Made by a program: the position numbers and the translations under genes
Shown: positions 20,881 to 31,600 of the stretch, in pieces
Numbering within the stretch: position 1 is the stretch's first letter
Layout of the letters: every line of letters begins with the position of its first letter
From: Prorocentrum cordatum
Lineage: Eukaryota > Sar > Dinophyceae > Prorocentrales > Prorocentraceae
Assembly (NCBI GenBank): GCA_963575745.1
Contig: CAUYUJ010015019.1
Span: forward strand, 165,234 to 229,233
Length of the DNA stretch: 64,000 nt
Direction of reading: 5' to 3'
The notes under the pieces: model-generated
Database searches by the model: none
Told to the model about the DNA's origin: nothing
The model's input: only the letters and a program-made list of their open reading frames with translations

Positions 20881-21056
20881 GGCCTCCTAAAACGTGTCCG
20901 AGTAGATAGGGTCAGAGGGTCGCGCCCCATCGCCGATGCATCGCCGCGACATCGGCGTGGAGAATATCGAGGTCCATGATCGAGCCGCATCGCCGATGCA
21001 TCCGCAATGCGGCGCGAACCTCCGACCCTATCGACTCTGACCCCATCTGGGAGGCA
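20881..21056. mobile_element. Family F foldback element, copy 1
   Basis: Outer arms: GGCCTCCTAAAACGTGTCCG...GATAGGGTC on the left pair with GACCCTATCGAC...ATCTGGGAGGC on the right. The centre is built from ATCGCCGATGCATCGGCGAT-like palindromes. Related copies are at 23174-23367, 53850-54050 and 57755-57967, with a diverged one at 35473-35630. Confidence 0.75.
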
Positions 21057-21256
21057 GACCCAGCCGTGGCAACGCGAGCTTTCCAGGAGAGAGAAGACAA
21101 CAACTAATCGAAATTACTTTCCCGTACCTGGAAGATACGATTTTCCCGATCTGCGGGCCCATGCCTATTGTTCCAGAAGGGTTGAAGCTCGCGGAAAATG
21201 TCCACCTTGAATTGTTCGAGACGATGGACGTCGTGATACAATCTAAGACGAAACCT

Positions 21257-21398
21257 GGACGAGGATCAATTCGGGTGAGAATAAATCGAGAAACTCAGGC
21301 GGCTCTGGAGGATGTCTCGGGCGCCTCGGCTTTCTCGGAGCGATTCGGAACGCTCTGAGAGCCTTCTGGAACGCTCTGGAACGGAATGATCCTCGTCC
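21257..21398. mobile_element. Family G foldback element, copy 1
   Basis: Left end GGACGAGGATCAATTCG pairs with the right end GGAATGATCCTCGTCC. Internal palindromes of GGAACGCTCTGAGAG type. Other copies are at 31601-31707, 36508-36645, 38561-38700 and, partial, 40553-40675. Confidence 0.75.
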
Positions 21399-21784
21399 TG
21401 GCCCCGTCCAACAATCTGCTCAGCACCAATTTCCGGATTCCGCCCAGGTCCAACCTGACCATTTTTTTTCAAACTGCGTCCAGCCGTGGCGACGAGAACC
21501 TCCAGAGAAGCACCCTCGAACTCGTCTCGACACGAGCCTCTCGACTCGATCGGTCTGTTCGACTGAGCTGAGGGGAAACGGCAAGGGTCAGGGGGGCGTA
21601 AGACCGGGGTACAGGGGACTCGGAAATCCCCGACGAGGTCGTCAAAAAAATGACGAGGCCGAGCCTGCATTTTGACGAGGCCTCCCGCTGCAGACATCCC
21701 ACGAAACTCCTCCTCGTCAAAATCCGAGGCGCGGTCGTCAAAAAACGATGGCGAACCCGAGTCCTGGTAAACCCGGGTCTTACG

Positions 21785-21935
21785 CTCCCCCGAAAGGGGG
21801 GAGACATCGACCTGGACTCCACGATAGATTGCCGATGGATCGGCGTGAGGCCCCCGATAGCGAAACCGCACGCTCCCGGGCGGGGTGGGCCATCGGGCCC
21901 CCACCGGCGATCACTGGGCGACTGGGGACCAGGAA
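21785..21935. repeat. Family E element (diverged copy)
   Basis: GGGGAGACATCGACCTGGA at the left and CATCGGGCCCCCACCGGCG followed by GATCACTGGGCGACTGGGG match 40825-40970. The right G/C-rich arm is degraded. Confidence 0.5.
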
Positions 21936-22430
21936 CGATCAGATCATCCCCCCCTGACTGGGTAGTCGAAGCCAATCTGGCGCCAATCTGGCAGGCCCAA
22001 TCTGGCAAACGGGGGCAATCTGGCGAGGGAGCCAACGCGAATCCAGTCTGGCGAATAACCCAAATCATCCAGTTTGGCCAGGCCAGATTGGCCCTTGGGG
22101 CCCAATCCAATCTGACAGTCTGGCCTTCGACTACCCAGCCTGAGCCATGCCCATGCATTGTGGTTTTCGGGTAATGCTCGGGCCTCCAGAGGCAGCTCGG
22201 GACGATCAAGGCACCCCGGCACGGGGCGCGTTCGGCGAGGCGCAGCTGCTGGAGCGCATCCCGAGACTTGACAACCACCGAGATCCGACAAGGACGCCGG
22301 AAAAACTCGAACCTCGCAGACTGCCCCCCGACGTTGCCCCTGATGAGCTTCTCCGGGGCGCCACCGACCCGGGTCAACCCAACCCCAGATCGGCCAGTCG
22401 CGAAGCCTGGCCAACTGGCCATCTCTGGCC

Positions 22431-22553
22431 ATCGCTCGGACGTCCATTCCCTGTGTTTTTTTAATCGGTTTCCTGCGTGTTTTTGTTCGCCAAAGGATCA
22501 AGGATGCTCCTCGGTGGTCCTCGCCGAAGGAAAAATGCACACGTCCGAGCGAT
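22431..22553. mobile_element. Family C MITE, copy 1
   Basis: Left end ATCGCTCGGACGTCC, right end ACGTCCGAGCGAT. The conserved interior includes GGTGGTCCTCGCCGAAGG. It lies back to back with the family D element that starts at 22554. Confidence 0.8.
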
Positions 22554-22750
22554 GTCGGGAGCGGCCAAGAAGGGGGTGTCCAAGAGGGGGGGGGTGCAAA
22601 TCATGACCGGCGGCATGTGCGCGGCCCAGCGGGGGGGCCAGGGACGTAATAAAATAAGAAGAGGCGCCATGAAATCTGGGCAAATATCGTGGCCCCCGCC
22701 ATGATATCCACCCCCCCCTAGTCATCACCCCCCTCTTTTCCGCCCCCGAC
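22554..22750. mobile_element. Family D foldback element, copy 2
   Basis: Begins GTCGGGAGCGGCCAAGA and ends TCTTTTCCGCCCCCGAC, so the ends are inverted repeats. The centre carries the palindrome-like ATCGTGGCCCCCGCCATGAT. The following 100 bases (to 22852) are also shared with the flank of copy 3 (to 46061), so the dispersed unit is larger than the palindrome. Confidence 0.8.
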
Positions 22751-23023
22751 CATTTCGAAGCTTCCCGACCGGGGCGCGGCCGAGGATGGACCGAGGAGGC
22801 AGGGATGCAAGGGTACCCTTGGGAAGGTTGCCCATCCTTACTATGCGGGTTGCCCATCCGCCCCCGACGATGCCAAGATCTGGGCGAGCCCCCCAAGCTT
22901 GGCCGCGGCGCCGTCCTCCGGCCCGAACTTCGTTCCCTGCTGCACCGTGGCCGCGCCGGGCGGGGCCCCGCGGCTGCCCTGAGGGTTCGGGGGTGCAGGA
23001 AATGGCCCTGGGACTCGCGCGCC

Positions 23024-23094
23024 GAGGAGGAGGAGGAGGAGGAGGAGGAGGAGGAGGAGGAGGAGGAGGAGGAGGAGGAGGAAGAGGAGGAGGA
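23024..23094 (+). repeat. GGA microsatellite
   Basis: GGA array of about 23 units. Confidence 0.9.
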
Positions 23095-23173
23095 GCCGAG
23101 CCGGGTCGTGAAGGACGGTCCTCGCGCTGCTATGGAGGCATCCCAGGTGTAGGGCAGCGAGATCTACACATCT

Positions 23174-23367
23174 CGCCTCACTGACCATGGGATCGGAGAA
23201 GGTGGGCGTCGGAGGATCGCACCGCATCGCCAATGTATCGGCGATGCATCGGCGACGACTGCGTGGAGAAAACCGGGGCTCCACATCGAACCGCATCGCC
23301 AAAACATCGGCGATGTGGCGCAATCCTCCGACCCCCCTTGCACTCGGACGCCATCCGGGAGGCCTCC
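23174..23367. mobile_element. Family F foldback element, copy 2
   Basis: Arms GTCGGAGGATCGC...CATCGCC on the left and GGCGCAATCCTCCGACC...GGGAGGC on the right, around CGATGCATCGGCGA palindromes. Confidence 0.75.
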
Positions 23368-24125
23368 AGAAATACAACCATCGCGCCGCCATCACGAACC
23401 GCGAACGTAACTCCATAGCCACGCCTCGCGGTCTGGACTCCTTGGCGCGAACCCGCGGATACGCGAGCGCACTTGTACGTTCCGCGCGGGACAGCCGCGA
23501 CAAAAAGCACACGCCGCGTCCACGGGGTCGCGGTCCAGAGGCCCGGGTCCGAGCGAGGCCGTGCCTGTTGCCGTGGGCGCGCGCGTTCTTTCGCCCACGA
23601 CCACAGGGATCGCCGAACAAGAAACGAGAGGGGGCTGGTCTGGCCACGGCTGGCATCGGCCACGACCACCCGTCGGTCGGCAGGATGTGGGTAGAAACGT
23701 GAAGCAGGAAGAAGTTGAGACTGGATTGGGCTTCCGCACGCCCCCGAAGCTGAGGGAAGAGGGGGGCCCGTCGACCCTTGCAGTAAGAGGGCGCTTCTAA
23801 CGTAGACTGAGATCTGCGACTCCCAAAACAGGTACTTAATTTCAACGACTTCTACTCCTGAAGTAAGAGGGCGCCTGACGTAGAGGGATTTGGGAATCAA
23901 AAAAAGTACCTACAGACAACGAAGTGGGCTCCCCGACCTTGACTTCAGCAACAGCCCGACAAACCGGGCCCCTCCTGAGCGCAAAGTGGCCACCATACCT
24001 CGACGTCTTCGCAGTAGGCCCCCCCCGCGCCAGGCAAATCCCGATGCATGGGAACCCAACTCTCACCGGGCACCGCGAACACAAAAAACACAGCACGCAG
24101 CTGTTGCCCCAAAGCGGTGCTGGCC

Positions 24126-24242
24126 ATCGCTCGGAAGTCCATGACGCGCGCATGTTTCGGTTTCGTGTATGCCTGTTTGGCGAAGTAATATAGGATGCTC
24201 CTCCGTGGCCCTCGCCGAAAAAAATGCTCAAGTCCGAGCGAC
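24126..24242. mobile_element. Family C MITE, copy 2
   Basis: Left ATCGCTCGGAAGTCC, right AAGTCCGAGCGA; the shared change in both arms (AAG for ACG) is compensatory. Interior GGATGCTCCTCCGTGGCCC. Confidence 0.8.
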
Positions 24243-24526
24243 GCCAAGGACAAGCCGGTTGCCAAACTCAAAAAAAAAAAGGCTCCCGACCCGCCTCTCA
24301 TACTCTGAATTCCGCGGGCGCCAGGCCCTGAGGCTGCGGGTGTTGCCTGGGGAATTGTGCCGCCTCGCCTCGCGCCTTATGGGGGGGGGGCGCGCGTATA
24401 TGCACCAGTGGTCAAACACACGCGCACACAGTATGGACAGCATGTGAAGTACATGTAGATCCTTATATATATACACATATATGTGTGTATCTATAAACAA
24501 TGTCTGCGTGGGCCCGTCTTGTTTAC

Positions 24527-24912
24527 GAGCAGCAGCCGAAGTGAGGCCACGATCCCCACAAATCTGATATCCGCTAGCATTGGCACGGGAGCGATTCGAC
24601 AGGCCAAGAGCGTGCCGCAGCGAGCACCGTGCCAAAGTTAAATGCCCAAAACTGTGTCTGATATCGTGGAAAGTGAAAAGGGGCGGTTTTGGGACCAGCT
24701 ACAGACGGCGCCGGAACGACGTCGGCAGACAACAACGCGCAAGCACTGACAATGCACGTGTGCCCCCCTGTATTTGACGAGCGCCAGCCGAGGTGAGGCC
24801 ACGAGCACCGCAATCAAATTTCCGTTAGCACGGGCACGGGAGCGATTCGCGAGGCCACGAGCAAGCAGCAGCAAACGCAGTGCCAAGGTTAAACACCTCA
24901 AGCACACATAAC
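24527..24912 (-). repeat. Candidate B1-A2-B2 end of the recombinase retroelement
   Basis: Direct repeat copies at 24527-24668 and 24779-24912 share GTGAGGCCACGA, GGCACGGGAGCGATTCG and GTGCCAA-GTTAAA. The spacer holds the 5'-end-like segment (about 24700-24740). Confidence 0.65.
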
Positions 24913-25369
24913 TTGGTGCTGGACGTGCGAAGTACGGCTGGCAAAATAGCTTGGGCGAACGCGCGATATAAAGCAGTCAGCCGAGCCCCAACATATGACA
25001 AACATGCGAGCGGAAGGCCGAGGGATACGGCTGAGCGGTCCTCGTCAGAAATTCGCCGCGCGGGTTCTTGCAAACAAGCTATTCGTGCACCTTACCTGGA
25101 GAGAAAAAAAAAAAACGCAACGTACAGCTTCCATGCGACACCTGCGGCGCTCAACTAGCCCCGGGGCACAGAAAGGGAAGCAGGCGGGTGATTGTTGTTT
25201 CTGCCAGGGAGCACCGCGCCCACAAACCTACATTGTTATGTTTTACAAAGCCTATGCCCTCCAATCGCTTGAATTCAGTTGTCAGCCATATTCTAAAGCT
25301 TGCTGGGTTCTCTATGATGCGCCGACGACGGAAGACGGCCTCCCAACGAAAGTCTGGCGGATATTCCCA

Positions 25370-25710
25370 TCGATTGGTGCCCGACCTTGACCTCTTGATC
25401 ATCCGAGAAGCTGGTGCCGCCGAGTCCGCGCAGGCCGTCCCTGAAGTCCCTCAGGGGGGGGGGGGTAGACGCTTCCCCGCCTCTTGCTCGCGACCGCGAC
25501 GCGCACAGGGGTGCCCATCCAGACGAGCTTGCATCCGGGATGTGCGAGGAGGGCTGCGATGGCTTCGTATACTTCGGTCCGTGGGATGTTGTATGTGGGA
25601 GAGTCACATATGTCAACGGAGTGACAGATGTGTCCACATTGGGCCGCAGCAAACGAGCGGTGCTTGAAGCCCGAGAAGATCTCCACCACGAATATGACTT
25701 TCCGAGGTGC
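25370..25710 (-). pseudogene. Methyltransferase-like domain at the 3' end of the recombinase element
   Basis: KVIFVVEIFSGFKHRSFAAA then HSVDICDS fits motif I/II of C5-methyltransferase-like SAM enzymes. KLVWMGTP follows, in the place of motif IV (GxPC). Directly after it a one-base slip is likely: the next frame reads TPC-like and then SRSRARGG, as in GTPCxSWSRAR of related elements. Known for the wider class: some dinoflagellate retroelements carry DNA methyltransferase genes. Inference: this is a decayed relative. Confidence 0.5.
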
Positions 25711-25805
25711 TCCAGACGCAGGCTCAACGACGCTCCGAGGCCGGTCGGCAACGAAGCGATGGCGGACAGGCAAATGCCCCTGATGCGTCGAACCTCTTCG
25801 CGTTG

Positions 25806-26350
25806 AAGGCGCGCGCCCGCCTCGTACTGGCGAAGAGACGGACCGCTGGCCCACCTGCATCGTTGCTTCACCTCGGCCAGGGGGCGGACGTTGACCCGCC
25901 TGTCTGCCGAGGGTCATGCGTGTCGTAACTGATAGGGCGCGTGCATCTCGGGCAGGTTGAGCTCGTGCTGGGCTTGCTTGAACACCGCAATGAAGTGCTG
26001 GATGCTGAACTTGAAAAGGCGGCCCGACTTCCTGGCGCGCGCCATGCTGACGATCTCCGGCCCGAGGAAGCCGCGGCGCGGGCGGTCCACAGATGCTCTC
26101 GCTGGTGGAGAACGTCTTGGACGTGCCCCCGCGCCCCCCCGGGTGATGATTCAGCGCCGACGCCCAAGACAGGGGGGCCGCATCTTCGGCACGCAGGTTC
26201 CACGCCTCGCAGGGGCGGAAGCATGTCGGGAACATCGCCAACGTCATCAGCGCTTCGGTCGGCACGCCCTTCGCGGCCGTCACGCGCGCGATCGCCGCCG
26301 CCACCATCCAGGGCGCAGGTGCCCGCAACGGCGCCATGCTCTGATCGCCC
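25806..26350 (-). pseudogene. Recombinase retroelement tyrosine recombinase catalytic domain
   Basis: MTLAMFPTCFRPCEAWNLRA carries the first catalytic Arg (RPxE). After a frame break, YQLRHA then an in-frame TGA then PSADR occupies the HxxR box, and WASGPSLRQYEAGAR holds the nucleophile Tyr (codon near 25825). The enzyme would integrate a circular DNA copy, as in DIRS/Ngaro elements. Confidence 0.7.
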
Positions 26351-27056
26351 GCGCCGTGCGTTGCAAGGCCTGGGCCCCCTTGATCTGCTGCAGGCAGAGG
26401 GCCAAGAAAGCGGCGCAGGTCACCTGCGCCTCGCCACGCACGGCTTCGGCGAAGAACCTGGCCTCGACCAGGTACGCCATGCCCGCGCCCGCCTCGGTCA
26501 GCGGGCCGAAGGACCGCCCGGCGCTCGCCAGGTGCTCGAGAAGGCGCCACAGCGATTCGAGGCACCCCTTCCAGGTCACAGCCTCCGACGCGGACGCGGC
26601 GAGGAAGTTTTTTTTTTTTGGGGGGGGCAGCTGAAGCGCGCGGCCATGTCCTTCACCTCCTGCGCGAGCTCGCTGGAGAGCAGGCCCGAGCGCGTCGACT
26701 GGAAAGGGGCCCCGGACGAAACGCGCGCTGGGCGAGGAGGCCAGCGGCGCCTCGTCGCCCCCCAAGAGCCTGGAACCCTCATCCGCCGCACTCAACTCAG
26801 ATGCATGCCATCGGTGCGACAGAGCAACATCTCCCGCGATACATCGTGCAAGCAGCTTACGAATGCATAGAAGGACACCGAAGGAAGCCGAACGTCCTTC
26901 CTCAAGCCAAGACGGGCGACATATTCTCCCCAGTATGCAGATGTCGTAACTCAATGTTCTGAGAGGAGCGAAGTTTATGTCGTTAAGCTGATACCGTTCC
27001 CCTCCCCTCCACAATCGCGATGTTTTCATGCATGGTGCATTCGCGGAGCAGTCCAA
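26280..27056 (-). pseudogene. Recombinase retroelement RNase H end and recombinase N-terminal arm
   Basis: IAGDVALSHRWHASELSAAD followed by EGSR matches the end of the RNase H domain (Trp-x-x-Ser-Glu-x-x-x-Ala-Asp). Further on, YLVEARFFAEAVRGEAQVTC and LCLQQIKGAQALQRTARAIR look like the helical core-binding arm of a tyrosine recombinase. An A-run at about 26606-26616 (PPPKKK in translation) may cause the local frame slip. Confidence 0.65.
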
Positions 27057-27140
27057 TCACCATCGTTCGGGATCGTGCACCTTTCTAGGGGCCACCTGGA
27101 ACTCTGGGTTCTCCTCTATCACGTTGATTCCCTCCTCCTC

Positions 27141-27590
27141 CTAGTCGGCCTTTGAAGGGGCCACGGTGGCAACATCATTGCGCGCGTCGGGGTCCTCGGG
27201 GGCCCTGCTGCGAGCCTGTGCAGCGGGGGCCTTGGCGCGATATCGAGACTTCTCCTTGACTCCACCGACCTGGGGGGCGTCCAGGGCGGATCGGTTCCGG
27301 GGGCGCGCCGCGTAACCACAGGAGCAGGCATCATAACTGGTAACGTTAGGACTCCATGGCCTGTCCAGTCTGGCGAAGCAGAACGGGAGCAGGATGCTGA
27401 AACTTTGACTCTCCTGAGCAGCGCACTTCCACGACCGACCCCGCGACGACTGGCGGGCACGGATGAGGGAATAGATGGTGGGAGATGGACGAGAACTCTT
27501 TTCGCAGCTAACAGATCTGGATGCAATGGCCCACGAACCGCTCCAGCTCGCGCCCGCCGACCCGCGGGCGACCCTGAAGCCGGCGGCCAA
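27141..27590 (-). pseudogene. Recombinase retroelement RNase H, N-terminal half
   Basis: The diagnostic stretch is LPFCFARLDRPWSPNVTSYD followed by ACSCGYA, where the Asp in TSYDA is the first RNase H carboxylate. A Ser/Arg-rich lead-in (TIYSLIRARQSSRG) precedes it. Confidence 0.7.
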
Positions 27591-28442
27591 CGGTTTTCAG
27601 CAGCTGCCGCTTGCGGATCACAGGCGCCACCGCGCGAAATGCCCCGTCGACGCGATAGCCCGGGGAGGCGGCGCCCGTCGCGGGGCCCACCAGCTCGTGG
27701 ACCGCGAAGCCCTTCTTATCAAGATGGCGCTGCAGCTGGTCGCGGATGTCACCCGCTGCGCTGGGATCCCAAACCATCGCGTTGATGTGTCGGCGTAGGG
27801 CAGCAATGGCGCCCGGCCTGGCACCAACTCGGGAATGCGCCTCTCGTCAGTGGGCACCCGATCGGGCCCGATGACCATGAACTCCACGATCTGCCGGTAG
27901 ACCACCCGCTGCGCGGTCCTCATCGCCAAATTCCAGCTCATCGGCGCGACCTTCAGGCAAGGCGCGATCATCGAGCCAGGGGGCGGCAGCCTGCTGCAGC
28001 CCGGCAGATCTGCGAAGTCCGCGACCATCGACGCCTCGACTGGCGGCAACGCGAAGTACTCCGAAGGCGCGTACTAGGGGATTCCAGAGAAGCAGGACAA
28101 GTTCGATATGTCCGCTTGCGCCACGTGAAGCACGGCATCAGCAGGGACCGAGACGGCGGCCCACCGCGACCCGCTGGTCAAGCCCATGGCAGGAGGTGCC
28201 CGGAAGCGAGTGTTGACCCCGCGGCAGCCCCGAATGATTCTGTGGGCGCCGCTCTTCTTCTTGACAAAGAAGGGAGTGATGCGGCTCCTTGGCGCCGTAG
28301 CCCACGCCGGCGCCCGCTCGCGGCCAGCGAGCGGAGGGGGTGGCATACTTGGCGGGGGAGCGCTCGAGAACCGAGTCCACGCGTGGCTTCGTAGGGCGCT
28401 GGCCTCACATAACCTGCCATAAACGTCATCATCACGCACCAT
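27508..28442 (-). pseudogene. Recombinase retroelement reverse transcriptase
   Basis: FFVKKKSGAHRIIRGCRGVN is the fingers motif; AVLHVAQADISNLSCFSGIP holds the motif A Asp. A TAG at 28076-28074 interrupts, then the same frame continues with EYFALPPVEA-like sequence and CLKVAPMSWNLAMRTAQRVV (motif B). Motif C is PYADTS in the place of YADD/YADN. The frame then shifts to the segment ending at 27508 (DIRDQLQRHLDKKGFAVHEL, ELERFVGHC), again at a TAG (27510-27508). Confidence 0.8.
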
Positions 28443-29176
28443 GGCAGCACCGAGCTCCCCGAGGCAACGTCGGGGTCGGAAGCCGTTCCGTCGGCGCTGT
28501 GATCGCCATCAGCTCGCGCGAGCAATGCGAGACAGCATTAGGGCCCTCCCCCCCCGCCGTCGTAGCCGAGGTCAGAGCGGTGAAGCACGCGGGCGGCTTC
28601 TCGAGTCGGCAGCGGGGCGACCATATCAGACCCCCTATGTCGAAGCAGACCGCGCTGGGCTTCACGTAGCGCAGCGCCGGTATAAACGCCAGGCCCGGCG
28701 AGGCCGCGCGCCCCCCCCCCCCCCGTAGAGCCAGTTGAGGGCGTCGATCATGGCATTTACATGCTGGCCCCTGGCGCGACGCAACTTCAGCCTTTGCTGA
28801 GCGGGGCGCGACGAGCGCCCGTGCGTGGCCAGGTTCTCGTCGAGCCTCGGAAAAGGGAAGGTCGCGCGGTGCAGCTCTCGGTGCCTGCGAGCCCGCGACC
28901 GGGGCACATTGGGGCCTCCTCGCTGAGGGAGCCGGCGCGCCCATCTGCCGGCCCCAGGGCCCTCCCCCTGCGAGTCATGAAACCCCTGCGGGGTTCTGGC
29001 CCCCGCCGGCGTTGCCGCCGCCCCCGCGGCCCGCGCCCTTTGGGGGCCGCAAGGGGCGACGCTGCCCTCCCCCCCCTCGCGATGGCCGGCTCCTGGCGCG
29101 CCTTCGAGGCGACATGGGCGGCCAGCTGCGGCGCGATGGCGGCGCCTCCTGCTGCTGTAATCCGCCCATGAAAAAG

Positions 29177-29755
29177 TCAGCCACGCTGTAGTCGGGCTGG
29201 GCTGGGCTGAGCCTGAGCGATAAAATTGATCAGCGCCATGCGCCTGGACAAAAGCTCGACGGGCTCCCGCGACGGCAGGCGGAACTGGTCCTGCGACGCA
29301 GCGGCGCCCAGCACTCCGGAGATCACCTTGTGCTCGTGGACACTCCTATCGCCAGCGGCGACCGTGCTCACGCGCACCCAGGTCTCGTGCGCGGCGAAGA
29401 AGGACCCCCCCGTGGTCTCGAACATGTGCAGCGCCATGAGCACGCGAGGACGCGTCACCCTGAAACCGCTAGGCACCGCCTTCTCGGTGCAGAGAGCCGC
29501 CACGTCTGCAATGGTCCTGCGACGCTCGCCCTGCGGGTCGAAGAACACCGGCAACGTGAGAAGATCGCCCTTCGCCAGGGCCGCCGCGCCCTTTGCCGTC
29601 ATCTGACCGATCGCGAGCGGCTGGCCTCCCACCTGGACGGTCGCACGATCGTTGCGGGATACAGCGCCAAGCGGCAGGCGGTGAACGACCAGGTTGCCCT
29701 CCTGCTGATGCCCTGCGACTGCCTCCAGAGCGTGCCGCATCAGCAGGGTCGGCAC
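29177..29755 (-). pseudogene. Recombinase retroelement, conserved region before RT
   Basis: 192-codon open frame with TRPRVLMALHMFETTGG, then SVHEHKVISGVLGAAASQDQ and EPVELLSRRMALINFIAQ. As I recall, a EHxxL...DQL...VELLxRR block precedes the RT in dinoflagellate elements of this kind. Function unknown. It ends in a frame break before the RT. Confidence 0.55.
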
Positions 29756-29951
29756 TGGGTCGGCGCCGTCGGCGGCGGCGCTAGGCCAGCCCGCGACGCC
29801 TCTCCAAGTCCAAGGGGGACTAGGGCGCCTTCCCCCGCCCCCCGCGCCGCTGGCAGCTGGCGGGGCGCGGGGCCTGGTGCAGGCGGGCGCGGCAGGCTGG
29901 CGGGCCGCTTCTCAGGGGCGGGCAAGGCCCTCCTGGCGCCCGGGGGGGCCC

Positions 29952-30836
29952 CTAGCCGATCCTGGACCGCGGATCCCGCCTGCGAGCACGGCCGCGCAGG
30001 AGCAGGGGGGGGCTCCGCCATCGCCCCCAGGCCTGGGGGCCGCGGCGCCCTCCAGCGGCAGGTCGGGCGCCGGGCCGTCGGAGTCGTTCCGCTGCTGCGG
30101 CACGTCCCAGGCGATCTGCAGCGGCAGCGCGGGGCGGGTCGACCTGCATCTTCGCCGCACCGAGCAGGGCCAGCCCGTCAGCGTACAGTTGGTCTGGCAT
30201 GTCGTCGAACCCGTACACTATATGGGTATCGACGACGTCGGGCAGCGCTCGGGCAGCTTCTTGGACGAAGGGGGCCCTGATGCCGCCGCTCTCGATCAAC
30301 GGCGTCTCTGCAGAGTAATCACCATCAGGAGAGACCCCGAAGAACCTGCAGGACGGACCCGCATCCGCGGTCACAACCAACCTATGGTGCAGCACGCGCG
30401 GCCGCCGACATCGTAGTCTACCAGCACGACCTGTCCTGCCCGCGCATGTGCCATCAGGCCCTGTCGGATTCGATCGCCCTGGGGTCACGGCGCCTGACCA
30501 GCAGCGTTTGCCGTCGTGCCAGCTGCCCGAGACTATCGTCCGCCGCCAGGGGCGCGGGCGCTTCGCCTGGCCGAACCCGCTGCCAGCTGGCCCCCGCCGC
30601 GAAGGCACAAAATGACCTGCCGCCAGGAGACTGACGGCCGAGATGGTGGCCGTCCAGCTGGGGCCGACGCAAGTGCACACTGGCGGCGTCGGGGCCTGGC
30701 TATGCAGCTGCGGAGCGCACGGCGGACAACCAGGCGCGCCGCCACACACCGCGATGCCCGTGCCTGCGCCCAAGGCAAACGCTTGGATCGCGAGATAGGC
30801 GGCTTGTGGCATCACCGAAAAACTACAGAGCAACAA
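29952..30836 (-). pseudogene. Recombinase retroelement, N-terminal coding part (possible)
   Basis: An open frame of 294 codons. Toward its middle VSPDGDYSAETPLIESGG and VVDTHIVYGFDDMPDQL look like folded protein sequence, while the Arg/Pro-rich rest may be off-frame. Placed by position just inside the 5' repeat; no enzymatic motif. Confidence 0.4.
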
Positions 30837-30870
30837 ACGGCGTCGGAACGACGGCGACAGACAACATGAT
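30820..30870 (-). repeat. Candidate A1 end of the recombinase retroelement
   Basis: AAACGGCGTCGGAACGACGG with CGACAGACAACA matches about 24705-24740 at roughly 28 of 33 positions. Confidence 0.55.
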
Positions 30871-31039
30871 AAGTATGTCTGTATGTTTTCCGCCTATATA
30901 CTTCAATGTATACACGCGCTTTGCTTGGACAGCCATTTCCAGCTAAGTGGTCGACAAACACAATATAATATAGTGGACACATTCCTGGGGCCGATCTTGG
31001 ACGGATGACGACTGCAGTCCGCGGCCGCCAGGTCCCAAG

Positions 31040-31316
31040 GTGCCCGATGCTCCAGGGGGATACCGCCTCGCGTCCTTGGGTGGCTATGAGAAGATCCTGG
31101 AGACCTCGCGCGGCAATTTGAAACCAAAACTACGTCGGATACACGTCGGGTACACAATGAATTTCGTAAGCTTTGCGTCGGGTTCACGTCGGGCTCACGG
31201 CGGAACATCGCCCAACAAACGTCGTCCCATATCTGACGGTGCGGACGTGCGGATTCGATGATGATTTTCCCCCCAAGGGTACTTCTGCCTCATGGGGTCC
31301 CTACTGGCCCCCTGTC
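31040..31316. other. No gene recognised
   Basis: Sequence outside the recombinase element. TCGGATACACGTCGGGTACAC and TCGGGTTCACGTCGGGCTCAC-type phrases repeat (31134-31200). No coding homology was recognised. Confidence 0.5.
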
Positions 31317-31437
31317 ATCGCTCGGACGTCAGCTCCCAGTGCATGTTTCGGTTGCGTGCGTTCATTTGTTCCGCATTATGAACCCGGATGATCCTCGAGG
31401 GTCCTCGCCGAGAAGACAATGCAAACGTCCGAACGAT
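31317..31437. mobile_element. Family C MITE, copy 3
   Basis: Left ATCGCTCGGACGT, right ACGTCCGAACGAT; interior GGTCCTCGCCGAGAAG. Confidence 0.75.
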
Positions 31438-31600
31438 GCCAATGCCCCCGGCCCGTCAAACTGTCAAACTGCAGTCGGAGAGCGGGCCCCAGGGAAGGTG
31501 CCGAGACATGCAGGCGCGAAAGGCGTCGAATGAACGCGCTTGTCTACGATGCGCGATAACGGCCGTTACCCGGGATGCCCCCCCCTCCCCAAGACAAATG

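Larger units (their letters stand above)
24527..30870 (-). mobile_element. Tyrosine-recombinase (DIRS/Ngaro-like) retroelement with split direct repeats, decayed
   Basis: Minus-strand element. The coding order is an N-terminal conserved region, RT, RNase H, tyrosine recombinase, then a methyltransferase-like domain. No LTRs were seen. A ~130-bp direct repeat lies at the 3' end (24779-24912 and 24527-24668). Between its copies, at about 24700-24740, is a ~40-bp sequence that recurs at the 5' end (about 30826-30868; CGGAACGACG and CAGACAACA shared). This A1-ORFs-B1-A2-B2 order is the split-direct-repeat plan known for Ngaro-type elements. Frames are broken in several places, so it is inactive. 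Confidence 0.7.

Noticed and set aside
24527-30870. LTR retrotransposon
   Set aside because: No LTRs or aspartic protease/integrase motifs; tyrosine recombinase motifs and split repeats fit better.
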